Below, piece by piece: positions 46,011-54,615 of a stretch of DNA of 64,000 nt. Both the position numbers and the translations under genes were made by a program. The notes below the pieces were generated by a model that ran no database searches, had not been told where the DNA came from, and saw nothing but the letters and a program-made list of their open reading frames with translations. Positions within the stretch are counted from its first letter, which is position 1. Each line of letters begins with the position of its first letter. This DNA comes from Streptomyces morookaense (GTDB lineage Bacteria > Actinomycetota > Actinomycetes > Streptomycetales > Streptomycetaceae), in the NCBI RefSeq assembly GCF_013030945.1, contig NZ_JABBXF010000029.1, positions 94,586 through 158,585 on the forward strand, given 5' to 3'.

Positions 46011-48899
46011 GTGACCTCTCCCCACTACGCGCCGGCCGCCGCCGACCCGGTCGTGGAAGCGCTCGGCGGGCTCGGCACGGCGGTCGACTGCGCAGGCATG
46101 CGCAGCCTCCCCCTGGAGGGGCCGCACGTGCTGTGGCTCGTCGTGGACGGCGAGCTGGACCTGTTCGCGGTCGACGCCGTACAGGCCGGCCCCTGGCACT
46201 TCCTCGGCCGACTGGCAGCGGGCACCCTGCTGCTGGGCCCGGCCGAGGGTCCGCGCCACACCCTCCTCGGCCGGCCCGTGCACGGCTGCCGGCTGCGCCG
46301 CGTGGAACTGCGCGAGCTGCAGCGGCCGCCGTACGGGCACGATCCGTACGGGCGTGATCTGTACGAGCAGGCCCCGTACCGGAACGCCCCGTACGGGCAC
46401 GATCCGTACGGGAACGTCTCCTACGGGCATGCCTCCCACGGCGCCGTCGGCGTGGCACCGAGCCCTCTCGAGAACGCCTTCGTGCTCGGCGTGGGACGCG
46501 GCCTGCGCGCCCTGTACCAGGAGGGCGCGGCCGACGAGGACATTCTGTGGATGCAGATATCCCCCGGAGACGTGCAGTACGGGGCCCTCTACGAAGGGCA
46601 CGACACCGCCGGTGTGCTGCTCGTGGACGCGGCGATGTGGCAGCGCATGGTCGACCAGCAGTACCGGCTGCTGTACGCCCTGGACGACCGCATCGAGCAG
46701 CTCGAACGCGCCCACGAGGACCGCGCGGCAGCCGGCATCGAGGCCGGCGAGGCCGCCCGCGCGCAGGCCGACCGGGCCCTGCTGGCCTCCATCGGCCGTT
46801 CCCGTGACACGGGGCACCGCGCCACGGGGGACGACGCGACGTTCGCCGTGTGCCGCCTGGTCGCCGAAGCGGCCGGCATCACCCTGGCCGAGCCCGGCGG
46901 CAGCGCTGCCGCCGGCTCCGATCGCCTGGATCCCGTCGAACGCATCGCGCTCGCCTCACGGATCCGCACCCGCGTCGTCAGGCTCGACGGCCGCTGGTGG
47001 CGGGAGGACAGCGGGCCCCTGGTGGGTCTGCGCGCGGACGGCGGGGCACCGGTGGCGCTGCTGTGGCGGCGCGGGGCCTGTCTGGCCGTCGATCCCGCCG
47101 CAGGCACCCGCGAACGGGTCGGCAAGGACAACGCGGGCGACTTCGCGCCGCGTGCCGTGATGTTCTACCGTCCGCTGCCCGACGGGAAGTTGGGCCTGCT
47201 GCGACTGCTGCGCTTCGGCCTGCGCGGGACGGGGCGGGAGCTGCGCTCCCTGCTCCTGGGCGGGCTGGTCGCGGTGGTCCTGGGCGCGCTCGTGCCCGTC
47301 GCCACCGGCAAGGTGCTGGGCGCGTATGTGCCCCGGGCCGAGAACGACCTCATCGTGCAGACCTCTCTGGCGCTCGTCGCAGCCAGTGTCGTCTCTGCTG
47401 CCTTCATGCTGCTGCAGAACGTCTCCGTCCTCCGCCTGGAGGGCCGCATCGAAGCCACCCTGCAACCCGCCGTGTGGGACCGGCTGCTGCGCCTGCCGGC
47501 ACGGTTCTTCACCGGCCGCTCCACCGGGGAACTGGCCGGGGCGGCCATGGGCATCAGCTCCATCCGCCGTGTGCTGTCGGGTATCGGCCCGGTGATCGTG
47601 CAGGCGGGCACGGTGGGCGCGGTCAACCTCGTCCTGTTGCTCACCTGCAGTGTGCCGCTGGCGCTGGTGGCGCTCGCCCTGCTGCTCGTCGTCGGGGGGA
47701 CCTTCCTGGGGCTGGGGCTGTGGCAGCTGCGTCATCAGCGGCAGTTGGTCAGGCTGGAGGACAAGCTCAACAACCGTGCCTTCCAAACGCTGCGCGGGCT
47801 GCCCAAGTTGCGGGTGGCCGCGGCGGAGAGTTTCGCGTACGCGGCCTGGGCGCGGGAGTTCGCCCGTACGCGGGTGCTGCAGCAGCGCATCGGGCGGATC
47901 AAGAACGTGGTGACGGTGCTCAACGCGGTGTGCCTGCCGCTCTGCACGCTCGTGATGTTCGCGCTGCTGGCGGGGCCGGCGCGGGGCAGCATGTCCGCCG
48001 GCACGTTCCTGACCTTCAGCACCGCGATGACGATGCTGCTGTCGTCGGTCACCCAGCTGACCGGTGCGCTCCTGTCGGCTGCCGCCGTGCAGCCGATGTT
48101 CGAGCGGGTCGGGCCGCTCTTCCGGGAGACGCCCGAGGTGAGCGGTTCCAGTGTCCGGCCGGGGACGCTGAGCGGTGAGCTGGAGGCGGTCAACTTGAGC
48201 TTCCGGTACACCGATGACGGTCCGCTCGTCCTCGACGACGTGTCGTTCCGGGTGCAGCCGGGCGAGTTCGTCGCGATCGTCGGTGCCAGCGGCTGCGGCA
48301 AGTCGACCTTGCTGCGCCTGCTCATCGGCTTCGACAAGCCGGCCGCCGGCAGCGTCCTGTACGACGGCCAGGACCTGGCGGCCCTCGACCGGGCCGCCGT
48401 CCGGCGCCAGTGCGGTGTCGTCCTGCAGAACGCCCAGCCGTTCTCCGGCTCGATCCTCGACTGCATCTGCGTCTGCGGGGCCGAGAGCTTCTCGCTCGAA
48501 GAGGCGTGGGAGGCCGCCGAGTCGGCGGGGCTGGCCGACGACATCAGGGCCATGCCCATGGGCATGCACACGATGCTGTCCGACGGCGGGGGCGCCGTCT
48601 CGGGCGGCCAGCGCCAGCGTCTGATGGTCGCCCAGGCCCTGATCCGCAAGCCGCGCATCCTGTTCCTGGACGAGGCGACCAGTGCGCTGGACAACGAGAC
48701 CCAGCGCATCGTCATCGACTCCACCCGCGCCCTGCGGGCCACCCGCATCGTGATCGCCCACCGGCTCTCCACGGTCATGGACGCGGACCGGGTCGTCGTG
48801 ATGTCGGAGGGCCGCATCGTCCAGCAGGGGCCGCCGGCACAACTCCTCGCGGACACGGCGGGCCTGTTCCACGAGCTGGTGCGCCGGCAGATCACGTGA
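46011..48899 (+). CDS. NHLM-type ABC transporter 2 with an N-terminal sensor-like region and pentad repeats
   Basis: 962 residues. Residues 1-105 look like a small beta-rich cyclic-nucleotide-binding-like domain (LWLVVDGELDLFAV, GRLAAGTLLLG). They are followed by eight tandem five-residue repeats (107-146) and a helical linker. Membrane helices lie about 405-690. The ATPase has Walker A GASGCGKST near residue 757, VSGGQRQRLMVAQAL and ILFLDEATSALD. It lacks the C39 domain and is the ABC2 partner of NHLM systems, probably a heterodimer half. GTG start with AAGGAG upstream. Confidence 0.92.
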   Translation: MTSPHYAPAAADPVVEALGGLGTAVDCAGMRSLPLEGPHVLWLVVDGELDLFAVDAVQAGPWHFLGRLAAGTLLLGPAEGPRHTLLGRPVHGCRLRRVELRELQRPPYGHDPYGRDLYEQAPYRNAPYGHDPYGNVSYGHASHGAVGVAPSPLENAFVLGVGRGLRALYQEGAADEDILWMQISPGDVQYGALYEGHDTAGVLLVDAAMWQRMVDQQYRLLYALDDRIEQLERAHEDRAAAGIEAGEAARAQADRALLASIGRSRDTGHRATGDDATFAVCRLVAEAAGITLAEPGGSAAAGSDRLDPVERIALASRIRTRVVRLDGRWWREDSGPLVGLRADGGAPVALLWRRGACLAVDPAAGTRERVGKDNAGDFAPRAVMFYRPLPDGKLGLLRLLRFGLRGTGRELRSLLLGGLVAVVLGALVPVATGKVLGAYVPRAENDLIVQTSLALVAASVVSAAFMLLQNVSVLRLEGRIEATLQPAVWDRLLRLPARFFTGRSTGELAGAAMGISSIRRVLSGIGPVIVQAGTVGAVNLVLLLTCSVPLALVALALLLVVGGTFLGLGLWQLRHQRQLVRLEDKLNNRAFQTLRGLPKLRVAAAESFAYAAWAREFARTRVLQQRIGRIKNVVTVLNAVCLPLCTLVMFALLAGPARGSMSAGTFLTFSTAMTMLLSSVTQLTGALLSAAAVQPMFERVGPLFRETPEVSGSSVRPGTLSGELEAVNLSFRYTDDGPLVLDDVSFRVQPGEFVAIVGASGCGKSTLLRLLIGFDKPAAGSVLYDGQDLAALDRAAVRRQCGVVLQNAQPFSGSILDCICVCGAESFSLEEAWEAAESAGLADDIRAMPMGMHTMLSDGGGAVSGGQRQRLMVAQALIRKPRILFLDEATSALDNETQRIVIDSTRALRATRIVIAHRLSTVMDADRVVVMSEGRIVQQGPPAQLLADTAGLFHELVRRQIT
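46329..46448 (+). repeat. Eight tandem 15-bp repeats encoding PYGHD-like pentads
   Basis: Eight in-frame 15-bp units code for PYGHD, PYGRD, LYEQA, PYRNA, PYGHD, PYGNV, SYGHA and SHGAV (residues 107-146 of ABC2). Two pairs of adjoining units, at 46329 and 46389, are almost identical at DNA level. This implies recent slippage or duplication inside the N-terminal region. Confidence 0.85.
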
Positions 48900-48968
48900 G
48901 GGGCGGCCCGGCCCCCGACCGGCGGACCCCGCTCGGCACGTTGCGCGTTGCGCGCGAGCGGGCCCTCC

Positions 48969-49132
48969 TAGGGCGTGTCCGATGGGTCGGCGCGGGCTCC
49001 GCGGCGTCTGGTGCGGTGCATCGCAAGGCGGAGCATTACCCGCGTACTGGGCGTACTCGGGTGATGCGACAACGCGGCGAGGTGCCGTGCCAGGCGTCGC
49101 GGGGCCCGCGCCGACCCATCGGACACGCCCTA
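48969..49132. mobile_element. 160-bp hairpin MITE-like element flanked by TA
   Basis: The element (48971-49130) is bounded by TA on both sides. The first 27 bp and last 27 bp are perfectly inverted, and pairing continues to 50 bp per arm (48971-49020 with 49081-49130) with seven G-T pairs and one mismatch. A second stem occupies 49033-49047 and 49053-49067. It encodes no protein. It fills the gap between the NHLM operon and the convergent SDR, where it can also act as a terminator. One end recurs alone at 2598. Confidence 0.8.
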
Positions 49133-49921
49133 GCGCTTGTGCCGCTGGCCCTCGGCGAGCTGTTCGGCGATCTTCTCGCCGCCGAGGCGGTCCTGGACGG
49201 CGGCGGAGAGGCCGGGGGCGACGCCGCCGAACAGGGTGACCAGGCGCAGGCCGAGCGGGGCCACGTCCACCTCGGCGAGGTTCTTCTCGATGGCGCGTAC
49301 GGTCGCGCGCGCGACGTCCTGCGGCGAGCGGGTGCCGATGCCGCGGGGCAGGGTCACGCCGGAGTCGGCGAACATGCCGGCGTCCCTGATGAAGCCGGGG
49401 AACACCGTCGACACACCGACGTTGTGCGGGTGCATGTCCGTGCGGAGCGCGAGGGCGAAGCCGCGCATCCCGAACTTGGTGGCGTTGTAGAGGGACCCCT
49501 GCCCGGACGCGGCCTTCCCGGACAGTGAGCAGATGAAGACCAGGTGACCGCGGCGCCGGGCGGCCATGCGTTCACCGGCCAGCTTCGCCATCACGACGGG
49601 TGCGCGGAGGTTGACGTCGAGCACGCGGTCGATCTGGTCGACGGTGAAGTCGGGCAGCAGCCCCGCTGCCGGCAGCGCGGCGTTGGCGACGAGCACGTCG
49701 ATCTCGCCCGCCTCCTCCAGGAGTTCCCCGACCGCGTCGCGGTCGGACAGGTCGGCGGCTATGGCTCTTCCGCCCAGTCTCTCGGCCAGCGGCTCGAGCA
49801 CGTCCGTACGGCGCCCGGTGAGCACCACTTCGCCGCCGCGGGCGGCCAGGCCCACCGCCAGCGCCCGTCCGATCCCGCCGGTGGCACCGGTCACCAACAC
49901 CTTCGCGCCGCGCAGATCCAT
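49130..49921 (-). CDS. SDR-family oxidoreductase with stop codon at the hairpin element
   Basis: 263 residues. TGATGGIG near residue 12, NAALPAAG, and the catalytic SLYNATKFGMRGFA are present; the C-terminus ends EGQRHKR. The TAG stop is made of the TA flanking the inserted element plus its first base, so the original C-terminus may have been longer or different. Start ATG after GGGAGA; a long in-frame upstream extension to 50077 is rejected. The substrate is unknown. Confidence 0.8.
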   Translation of the reverse strand: MDLRGAKVLVTGATGGIGRALAVGLAARGGEVVLTGRRTDVLEPLAERLGGRAIAADLSDRDAVGELLEEAGEIDVLVANAALPAAGLLPDFTVDQIDRVLDVNLRAPVVMAKLAGERMAARRRGHLVFICSLSGKAASGQGSLYNATKFGMRGFALALRTDMHPHNVGVSTVFPGFIRDAGMFADSGVTLPRGIGTRSPQDVARATVRAIEKNLAEVDVAPLGLRLVTLFGGVAPGLSAAVQDRLGGEKIAEQLAEGQRHKR

Positions 49922-50332
49922 GTCCCCATCTCCCGTCGGACCATTCGGACCACCCGAATCACGCATTGCCGTCGAGCGTACGCCGCGCCAGTCGATCGTG
50001 ATGCCGGAAGTGACGGTGCCACCACACAGCGCCAGCGCACACAACCGGACTATTCCGTTCCACGGTAACGATTTCATTAAGCAACAGGACTAAAAACGGC
50101 GGGACTTGGATCAGACCTTTTGTTTCCGGCCGGTAAGCCTGCTGACTCTGGAGTCAGTTGCCCCGCAGGCGCTCTTTCAGGGCCGCATCGGCAGGGCACC
50201 GCGGCCATGTGCTGCTGCGAGATCACTGCTGTCTGACAGCACATCTGTTCTGGCACACTTCCCGCCACCTGCGCATCCTCCGCAGGAAACACGCGAGTTC
50301 AGCACGTCTTCAGCACGACCAAGGAACCCCCC
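49922..50332. other. 411-bp intergenic region before the protease, with palindromes
   Basis: No gene is seen. It contains a 16-bp palindrome CTGACTC-TG-GAGTCAG (50142-50157) and a second dyad TGTGCTG (50209-50215) with CAGCACA (50237-50243), inside which CTGTC-T-GACAG is itself palindromic. AT-rich patches at 50045-50100 could hold the SDR and protease promoters. The long leader of the protease mRNA could be structured; no known riboswitch class was recognised. Confidence 0.45.
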
Positions 50333-51175
50333 ATGCACAGATCCCGCATACCGACGCGCAAGAAGGCATTGCGCGCCACCCTCGTCGCCGCCCTCACCGG
50401 CGGGCTGATGATGGCCTTAGGGCCCCAGGCCCAGGCTGCCTCCACGGGCACCGTCGTCGGCGGACAGGGCAACTTCAGCAGCATCAACCAGCGTTCACAG
50501 CCGTCGCTGTCCGCCTCCGTCACCGGAAGCTCCCGGCCCGGCGACCGCATTCCCATGGTCTGCCGCACCACCGGCGACACCGTCGAGAACAACTCCCGCT
50601 GGATCTGGTCCGGCGGCTACTACCTGGCCGACGCGTTCATCCGCGAGGACACCGGCGGCCTGCCGGTCTGCGGCACCAGCCGGCCTGCCGCACAAAAGGT
50701 GCTCAACATCGGCATGCAGAAGCAGGTCCGCGACCAGTGGTGCTGGGACGCCTCCGGCCTGACCATCGCCAACTACTGGGGCTACACCAAGTACAACCAG
50801 TACGACTTCTGCCGCCTGGCGGCCCAGGGCAACAGCGGCCTCGACTGCAACAACCAGCCCGCGACACTCGACGACATGGCCAACGGCCTCGCCAACATGG
50901 GCTTCCGCAACAGCGGCCGCGACCTCTACCGCAACGCGTCCTTCTCCGAGACGCAGAACGAGATCGCGAACGGGCGCCCGTTCGCCGTCCGTATCGGCTG
51001 GACCTCCGGCGGTGGCCACATGAACGTCATCTACGGCTACGACGGCAACAGCAACATGATCGCGGTCGGCGATCCCTGGCCGAGCACGCAGACCTACACG
51101 TGGTGGGACTACTCCACCTACGCCGGGAACAACTCCTTCCGGTGGACCCACACGCGTACCGGCATCCAGGGCTGA
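50333..51175 (+). CDS. Secreted papain-like (C39_2/C70-type) cysteine protease; TTA codon in signal peptide
   Basis: 280 residues. Signal peptide ends near residue 36 (PQAQAAS). An SH3-like N-terminal domain (ASVTGSSRPGDRIPMVC) precedes the protease, which has the catalytic Cys in VRDQWCWDASG (about residue 137), His in GGGHMNVIYGYDG (about 226) and an Asp/Asn-type VGDPWPST loop. Start ATG with AAGGA eight bases upstream. Codon 29 (50417-50419) is TTA, linking production to the bldA tRNA and so to development. It is followed after 14 bp by a membrane-anchored partner. Confidence 0.8.
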   Translation: MHRSRIPTRKKALRATLVAALTGGLMMALGPQAQAASTGTVVGGQGNFSSINQRSQPSLSASVTGSSRPGDRIPMVCRTTGDTVENNSRWIWSGGYYLADAFIREDTGGLPVCGTSRPAAQKVLNIGMQKQVRDQWCWDASGLTIANYWGYTKYNQYDFCRLAAQGNSGLDCNNQPATLDDMANGLANMGFRNSGRDLYRNASFSETQNEIANGRPFAVRIGWTSGGGHMNVIYGYDGNSNMIAVGDPWPSTQTYTWWDYSTYAGNNSFRWTHTRTGIQG

Positions 51176-51189
51176 GGAGACCACCGACC

Positions 51190-52077
51190 ATGCACCACAA
51201 CCGGACCCGGCACCCGGCCGGGCGCACCGCCGCAACCCTGCTCGCCGCCGCTGCCGTTGCCGCCCTGTGCGGGGCCGGCCCCGCGCAGGCCGCCGACGGC
51301 CCCGCCGCGCCCGCCGCCTCCGACTACGCCGCCGCCCAGCAACTCCTTCGCTCCGACCAGGTCCACTCCACCGTGGCTCGCTTCCTGACGGCCACCGCGC
51401 ACCCGGCCCCGGCCACCGGCGCGGACGGCGGGACGGCCGGGGGCGACCGGCGCGGCCTCGCCCAACAACCGTCCGCCGCGCCGGACTTCGACCTGCGCAA
51501 GCCGGTACCCCTGTACGAACTCGCGCCCGAGTTCGTCACCGGCAAGACCCGCCCCACGGCCGGCGCGGCGCTGCGGCTGTCCGGCCTCGCCTCCCGCGTC
51601 TCGGCCGCCGACGGCCACCAGGCCGCCGTGTTCCTGATGCCCAAGCCGGGCAGCGGCTCGTGGCACCTGGCCGGCATCCGTGACGGCGGGGCGGACATCG
51701 GCGCCGCCGAACGCGGCACGGACCAGGCCCAAACGTTCCTGGAACCGCAGCTCCACGCCTGGTACCGGCTGACCGGCACCGGGACCGTGGAGCCCCTCAA
51801 CAAGGAGGCCACCACGGCCCTGCAGGGCGAGCCGCACGTCACGCTCGCCGCCTACCAGAAGCTCGTCGCCAAGCGCTACGGCGACAAGCTGCCCGGCTCG
51901 TCCTACGACCGCAAGGGCCTGGCCGGCGGCTACGCCCTGGCCGAGGACACCACGGAGCGGCACGGCACGGCCGCCTCAGCCTCAACTCCATGGCTCCCGG
52001 TCGCCTTCGGCACGGTCGCCCTCGCGGCGTCCGGTGCGGCTGTGGCGGTCCTGCGCCGCCGCCGGCGAACGGCCTGA
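51190..52077 (+). CDS. Exported protein with C-terminal membrane anchor
   Basis: 295 residues. Signal peptide to about residue 35 (AGPAQAADG) and a C-terminal helix (TPWLPVAFGTVALAASGAAVAVL) followed by RRRRRTA, so it is anchored facing outward. The 230-residue extracellular part has no known motif: LYELAPEFV, then GSGSWHLAGIRDGGADIG and LEPQLHAWYRLTGTGTVEPL. Placement 14 bp behind the protease, with GAGGAG upstream, suggests a substrate, inhibitor or docking partner of that protease. Confidence 0.7.
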   Translation: MHHNRTRHPAGRTAATLLAAAAVAALCGAGPAQAADGPAAPAASDYAAAQQLLRSDQVHSTVARFLTATAHPAPATGADGGTAGGDRRGLAQQPSAAPDFDLRKPVPLYELAPEFVTGKTRPTAGAALRLSGLASRVSAADGHQAAVFLMPKPGSGSWHLAGIRDGGADIGAAERGTDQAQTFLEPQLHAWYRLTGTGTVEPLNKEATTALQGEPHVTLAAYQKLVAKRYGDKLPGSSYDRKGLAGGYALAEDTTERHGTAASASTPWLPVAFGTVALAASGAAVAVLRRRRRTA

Positions 52078-52091
52078 CGCCGACGGACGAC

Positions 52092-52124
52092 GGGTCCGGC
52101 TCTCCTCGACGGGGGGCCGGACCC
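52092..52124. terminator. Hairpin terminator between convergent genes
   Basis: A perfect nine-base stem GGGTCCGGC (52092-52100) with GCCGGACCC (52116-52124) and a 15-base loop, 15 bp after the stop of the exported protein gene. It serves both this gene and the convergent ankyrin chimera. Confidence 0.6.
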
Positions 52125-52158
52125 GCTGGCATCAGGCGCCGTCGGGCTCCGGCTCCGC

Positions 52159-53070
52159 TCAGCCGCACGTTCCGGTCGTGGGGGCCTCTATCGCGTTGCC
52201 GACGTGGTAGTCCCAAGTACTGCTGAGAGCAATGCACTTGGATGTGCCGCCATTGTGCGTGACCCTGACGTCGGCCTCTCCGGTCCAGGCGTTGTCGCCC
52301 CAACTGTGCACCGAAATGGGGTTGGTGGTGACCTCGGGACCGCTGGTGGAACCGTACTCCCCGGAGTCGCGGTACCGGCCGTCGCTGTAGGAGTTGTCGT
52401 AGACCCTGACCCACGCACCGGTGATACCGGGGTGACCGGTGGTGCGGAACCAGTTGTCCCAGACGAACCGGGCACGGGTGTTCCCGCAGTAGTCGAACTG
52501 CTGGTAGACGTGACCGGCGGTCAGCTTGCCCCCGCGGCCGTCGACGACGTACACCGTTCCGCTGCCGCCCATGTCGGCCCAGTGGCAGCCGGCGGGTGCG
52601 GCGTGGGCGGCGGTCGCCCCGGCCATGACGGTCCCTGGAACGACGAGCCTTCTGCCCTCCTGCGCGGCTGCGCGTTCCGCCTCGGTGAGACCGCGCTCTC
52701 CCTCGGGCACGGGGAACAGATCCGGCGTCGGCCCGGCCAGGCCGAGCCGCCCGGGCGACCAGCCGCCGAGCATGGACCGCCAGGGATCCGCCCCGGCGGC
52801 GGCGAGGGCCCGGGCGTTCTCCGGCCGGTCGTGGAAAACTGCTTCCCACAGCGCCGTCACCCCGTCATCGAACGCGTCCACGTCCGCAACACGGCGGGCG
52901 AGCTCCGCGACGACCTCCGGTGAACCGAAAGCCGCCGCCCTGTGCAGGGGCCGCCCCGCGACCCACCCCTCCGGATCGGCACCCTGGTCGAGGCGCCGCC
53001 GGATGTCGTCGTAGTCCTGCCAGCTCTCCCACCTCACGCCTGCCCAGGCGTCGTCCCGGCCCGTCGTCAT
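52159..53070 (-). CDS. Chimera of an ankyrin-repeat protein and a secreted-protein domain
   Basis: 303 residues in two unlike halves. Residues 1-143 are a cytosolic ankyrin protein: GRPLHRAAAFGSPEVVAELA, DDGVTALWEAVF and the WSPGRLGLAGPTPDLF segment. From about residue 144 comes the second half of a signal peptide (VVPGTVMAGATAAHAAPAG) and a cysteine-bearing extracellular-type domain (CHWADMGGSGTVYVVDG, then WTGEADVRVTHNGG). Lacking a proper N-region, the fused signal probably no longer works. It appears to be a gene fusion by deletion. The ATG has GGAGGGG upstream. Confidence 0.7.
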   Translation of the reverse strand: MTTGRDDAWAGVRWESWQDYDDIRRRLDQGADPEGWVAGRPLHRAAAFGSPEVVAELARRVADVDAFDDGVTALWEAVFHDRPENARALAAAGADPWRSMLGGWSPGRLGLAGPTPDLFPVPEGERGLTEAERAAAQEGRRLVVPGTVMAGATAAHAAPAGCHWADMGGSGTVYVVDGRGGKLTAGHVYQQFDYCGNTRARFVWDNWFRTTGHPGITGAWVRVYDNSYSDGRYRDSGEYGSTSGPEVTTNPISVHSWGDNAWTGEADVRVTHNGGTSKCIALSSTWDYHVGNAIEAPTTGTCG

Positions 53071-53196
53071 GTCCCCTCCAGCACGGATCCGGGCGACGGC
53101 TCCTCGCGCCGCCCTGTACCCACACCATGGCGCATGGGTCCGACAACGCCCCGCGCCGGTACGGAAGGCCTGATCAGCCCATGGGAACCGAGGGCG

Positions 53197-54543
53197 CTAC
53201 GCGCTCTGCAAGCGGGCCCGTGCGTCCCGGCCGTAGGGGCACTCGGGGCGCAGGTTGAGGCGTTCGCTCAGCAGGGTGCGGGCCAGGTCGTGGCGTCCTC
53301 CGCGTAGAGCCGACTCGACCAACGTCCGCTGTACCGCGTCACGTTGGGCATGGCTGCCGCCGAATCCGTGGAGGCGATGGCGTACGGGAAGGAGCAGGTC
53401 GACCGCGTCGGCGTACCGGCGCCGGCCGTACGCCACGAGCGCGCGGCACACCGGCAGGCCGATCTGCTCGGTCATCGCGACGTTGGACAGTTCCGGGCGA
53501 CCGGTGCCGACCTCCCGCAACCACATCTCCCGGTCGGCGATGAGCCGTTCGGCGTCGGAGATGCGGTCGGCTCCGACGTAGGCCATGACGGCGTGGACGT
53601 CGTTGAAGGCGTAGTAGGCGCCGTCATCCCGCTGCGCCCAGGCGTCGGCCAGGGCGGGCCAGCGGAGTCCGGTGTCCTTGTCCGCCAGGTACAGCCGCCA
53701 GAGCAGCGAGGCGGCGTCCAGGAGTTCCATGGCCGCCCCGGCCGAACCGGCGTGGTGCACGGAGGCGTCGTAGACGGCCAGGACCTTGTCCGTGCGGTCC
53801 GTCGCCAACTGGTAGAGGGCGTAGTGCCACCAGTTGTGCACATTGAGGTAGTTGCCGGTCGACCAGTCGTCCGTGCGGGCGTCGAGGTAGCGGATGCCGT
53901 CCTCGTGCCGCCCCTGCATCTCGTACGCGTGCACGACGGCGTGGATGCCCCACACGTCGCGCGCGTTGCGTTCCACGGCCTCCAGGCCGACGCTTTCGGC
54001 CAGGGAGTGGTGACCGGCTTCCTCGAGGCCGAACGCGTACATGCCCTGGAGCAGTCCGTAGTGCGGGTCGTCGGTGTCCCAGGCGGACAGTGCGCCACCG
54101 ATGCGGTCGCGCAGCAGCGCGGCGTTGCCGGTGAAGAAGTCGATCTGGTGGCCGACCGCGAGGGCGAGGGCGTCCCGTGGGTGCGCCACGACGAGTTCGG
54201 CGAGGATGCTCCCCGCCCGGTGCATGTCACCGCCCAGCCAGCAGGAGGCGGCCTCGATGTGCATGCGTTCACGCACGGTCAGGCCGGCTGAAGGCACGTG
54301 CCGGCAGTGGGCCTCGAAGGCCGTGGCAGCTTCGGCCGCGTCCTTCTCCTCCGTGCCCAGCAGGCCGAGGTACGTCCGGAAGACGTTCCCCATGACGGAC
54401 CGGGGCGAGGCCTGGAGCACCGCCGCGGCCTCGGTGACCACGTCCTCGCGGAAGTGGAGCAGGCTGTCGAGGGCCTGCTCGTAGTGCCGCGCCGCATCGG
54501 CATCGGTGTACGTCATCGGATGAGCGTGCCGGTCCGTGACCAC
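53197..54543 (-). CDS. TTC38-like tetratricopeptide repeat protein
   Basis: 448 residues, all helical. Repeated motifs such as HYEQALDSLLHF and GLLQGMYAFGLEEAGH, and a mid-protein IHAVVHAYEMQGRHEDGI with WSTGNYLNVHNWWHYAL, match the TTC38 (tetratricopeptide repeat 38) family known across bacteria and animals. No catalytic role is established. The GTG at 54543 has GGGAGGA six bases upstream; the ATG at 54516 is the alternative. Confidence 0.8.
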   Translation of the reverse strand: MVTDRHAHPMTYTDADAARHYEQALDSLLHFREDVVTEAAAVLQASPRSVMGNVFRTYLGLLGTEEKDAAEAATAFEAHCRHVPSAGLTVRERMHIEAASCWLGGDMHRAGSILAELVVAHPRDALALAVGHQIDFFTGNAALLRDRIGGALSAWDTDDPHYGLLQGMYAFGLEEAGHHSLAESVGLEAVERNARDVWGIHAVVHAYEMQGRHEDGIRYLDARTDDWSTGNYLNVHNWWHYALYQLATDRTDKVLAVYDASVHHAGSAGAAMELLDAASLLWRLYLADKDTGLRWPALADAWAQRDDGAYYAFNDVHAVMAYVGADRISDAERLIADREMWLREVGTGRPELSNVAMTEQIGLPVCRALVAYGRRRYADAVDLLLPVRHRLHGFGGSHAQRDAVQRTLVESALRGGRHDLARTLLSERLNLRPECPYGRDARARLQSA

Positions 54544-54615
54544 TCTGTCCTCCCGCCGCTTCGCCTCGCGGCGCCGGACGTGTCCGACGAGCCGCATCTG
54601 GGCAGTACTTGCTTC

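Noticed and set aside
49922..50332. Cyclic-di-AMP or other riboswitch before the secreted protease
   Set aside because: Position fits, but conserved riboswitch core sequences were not recognised; only simple palindromes are present.
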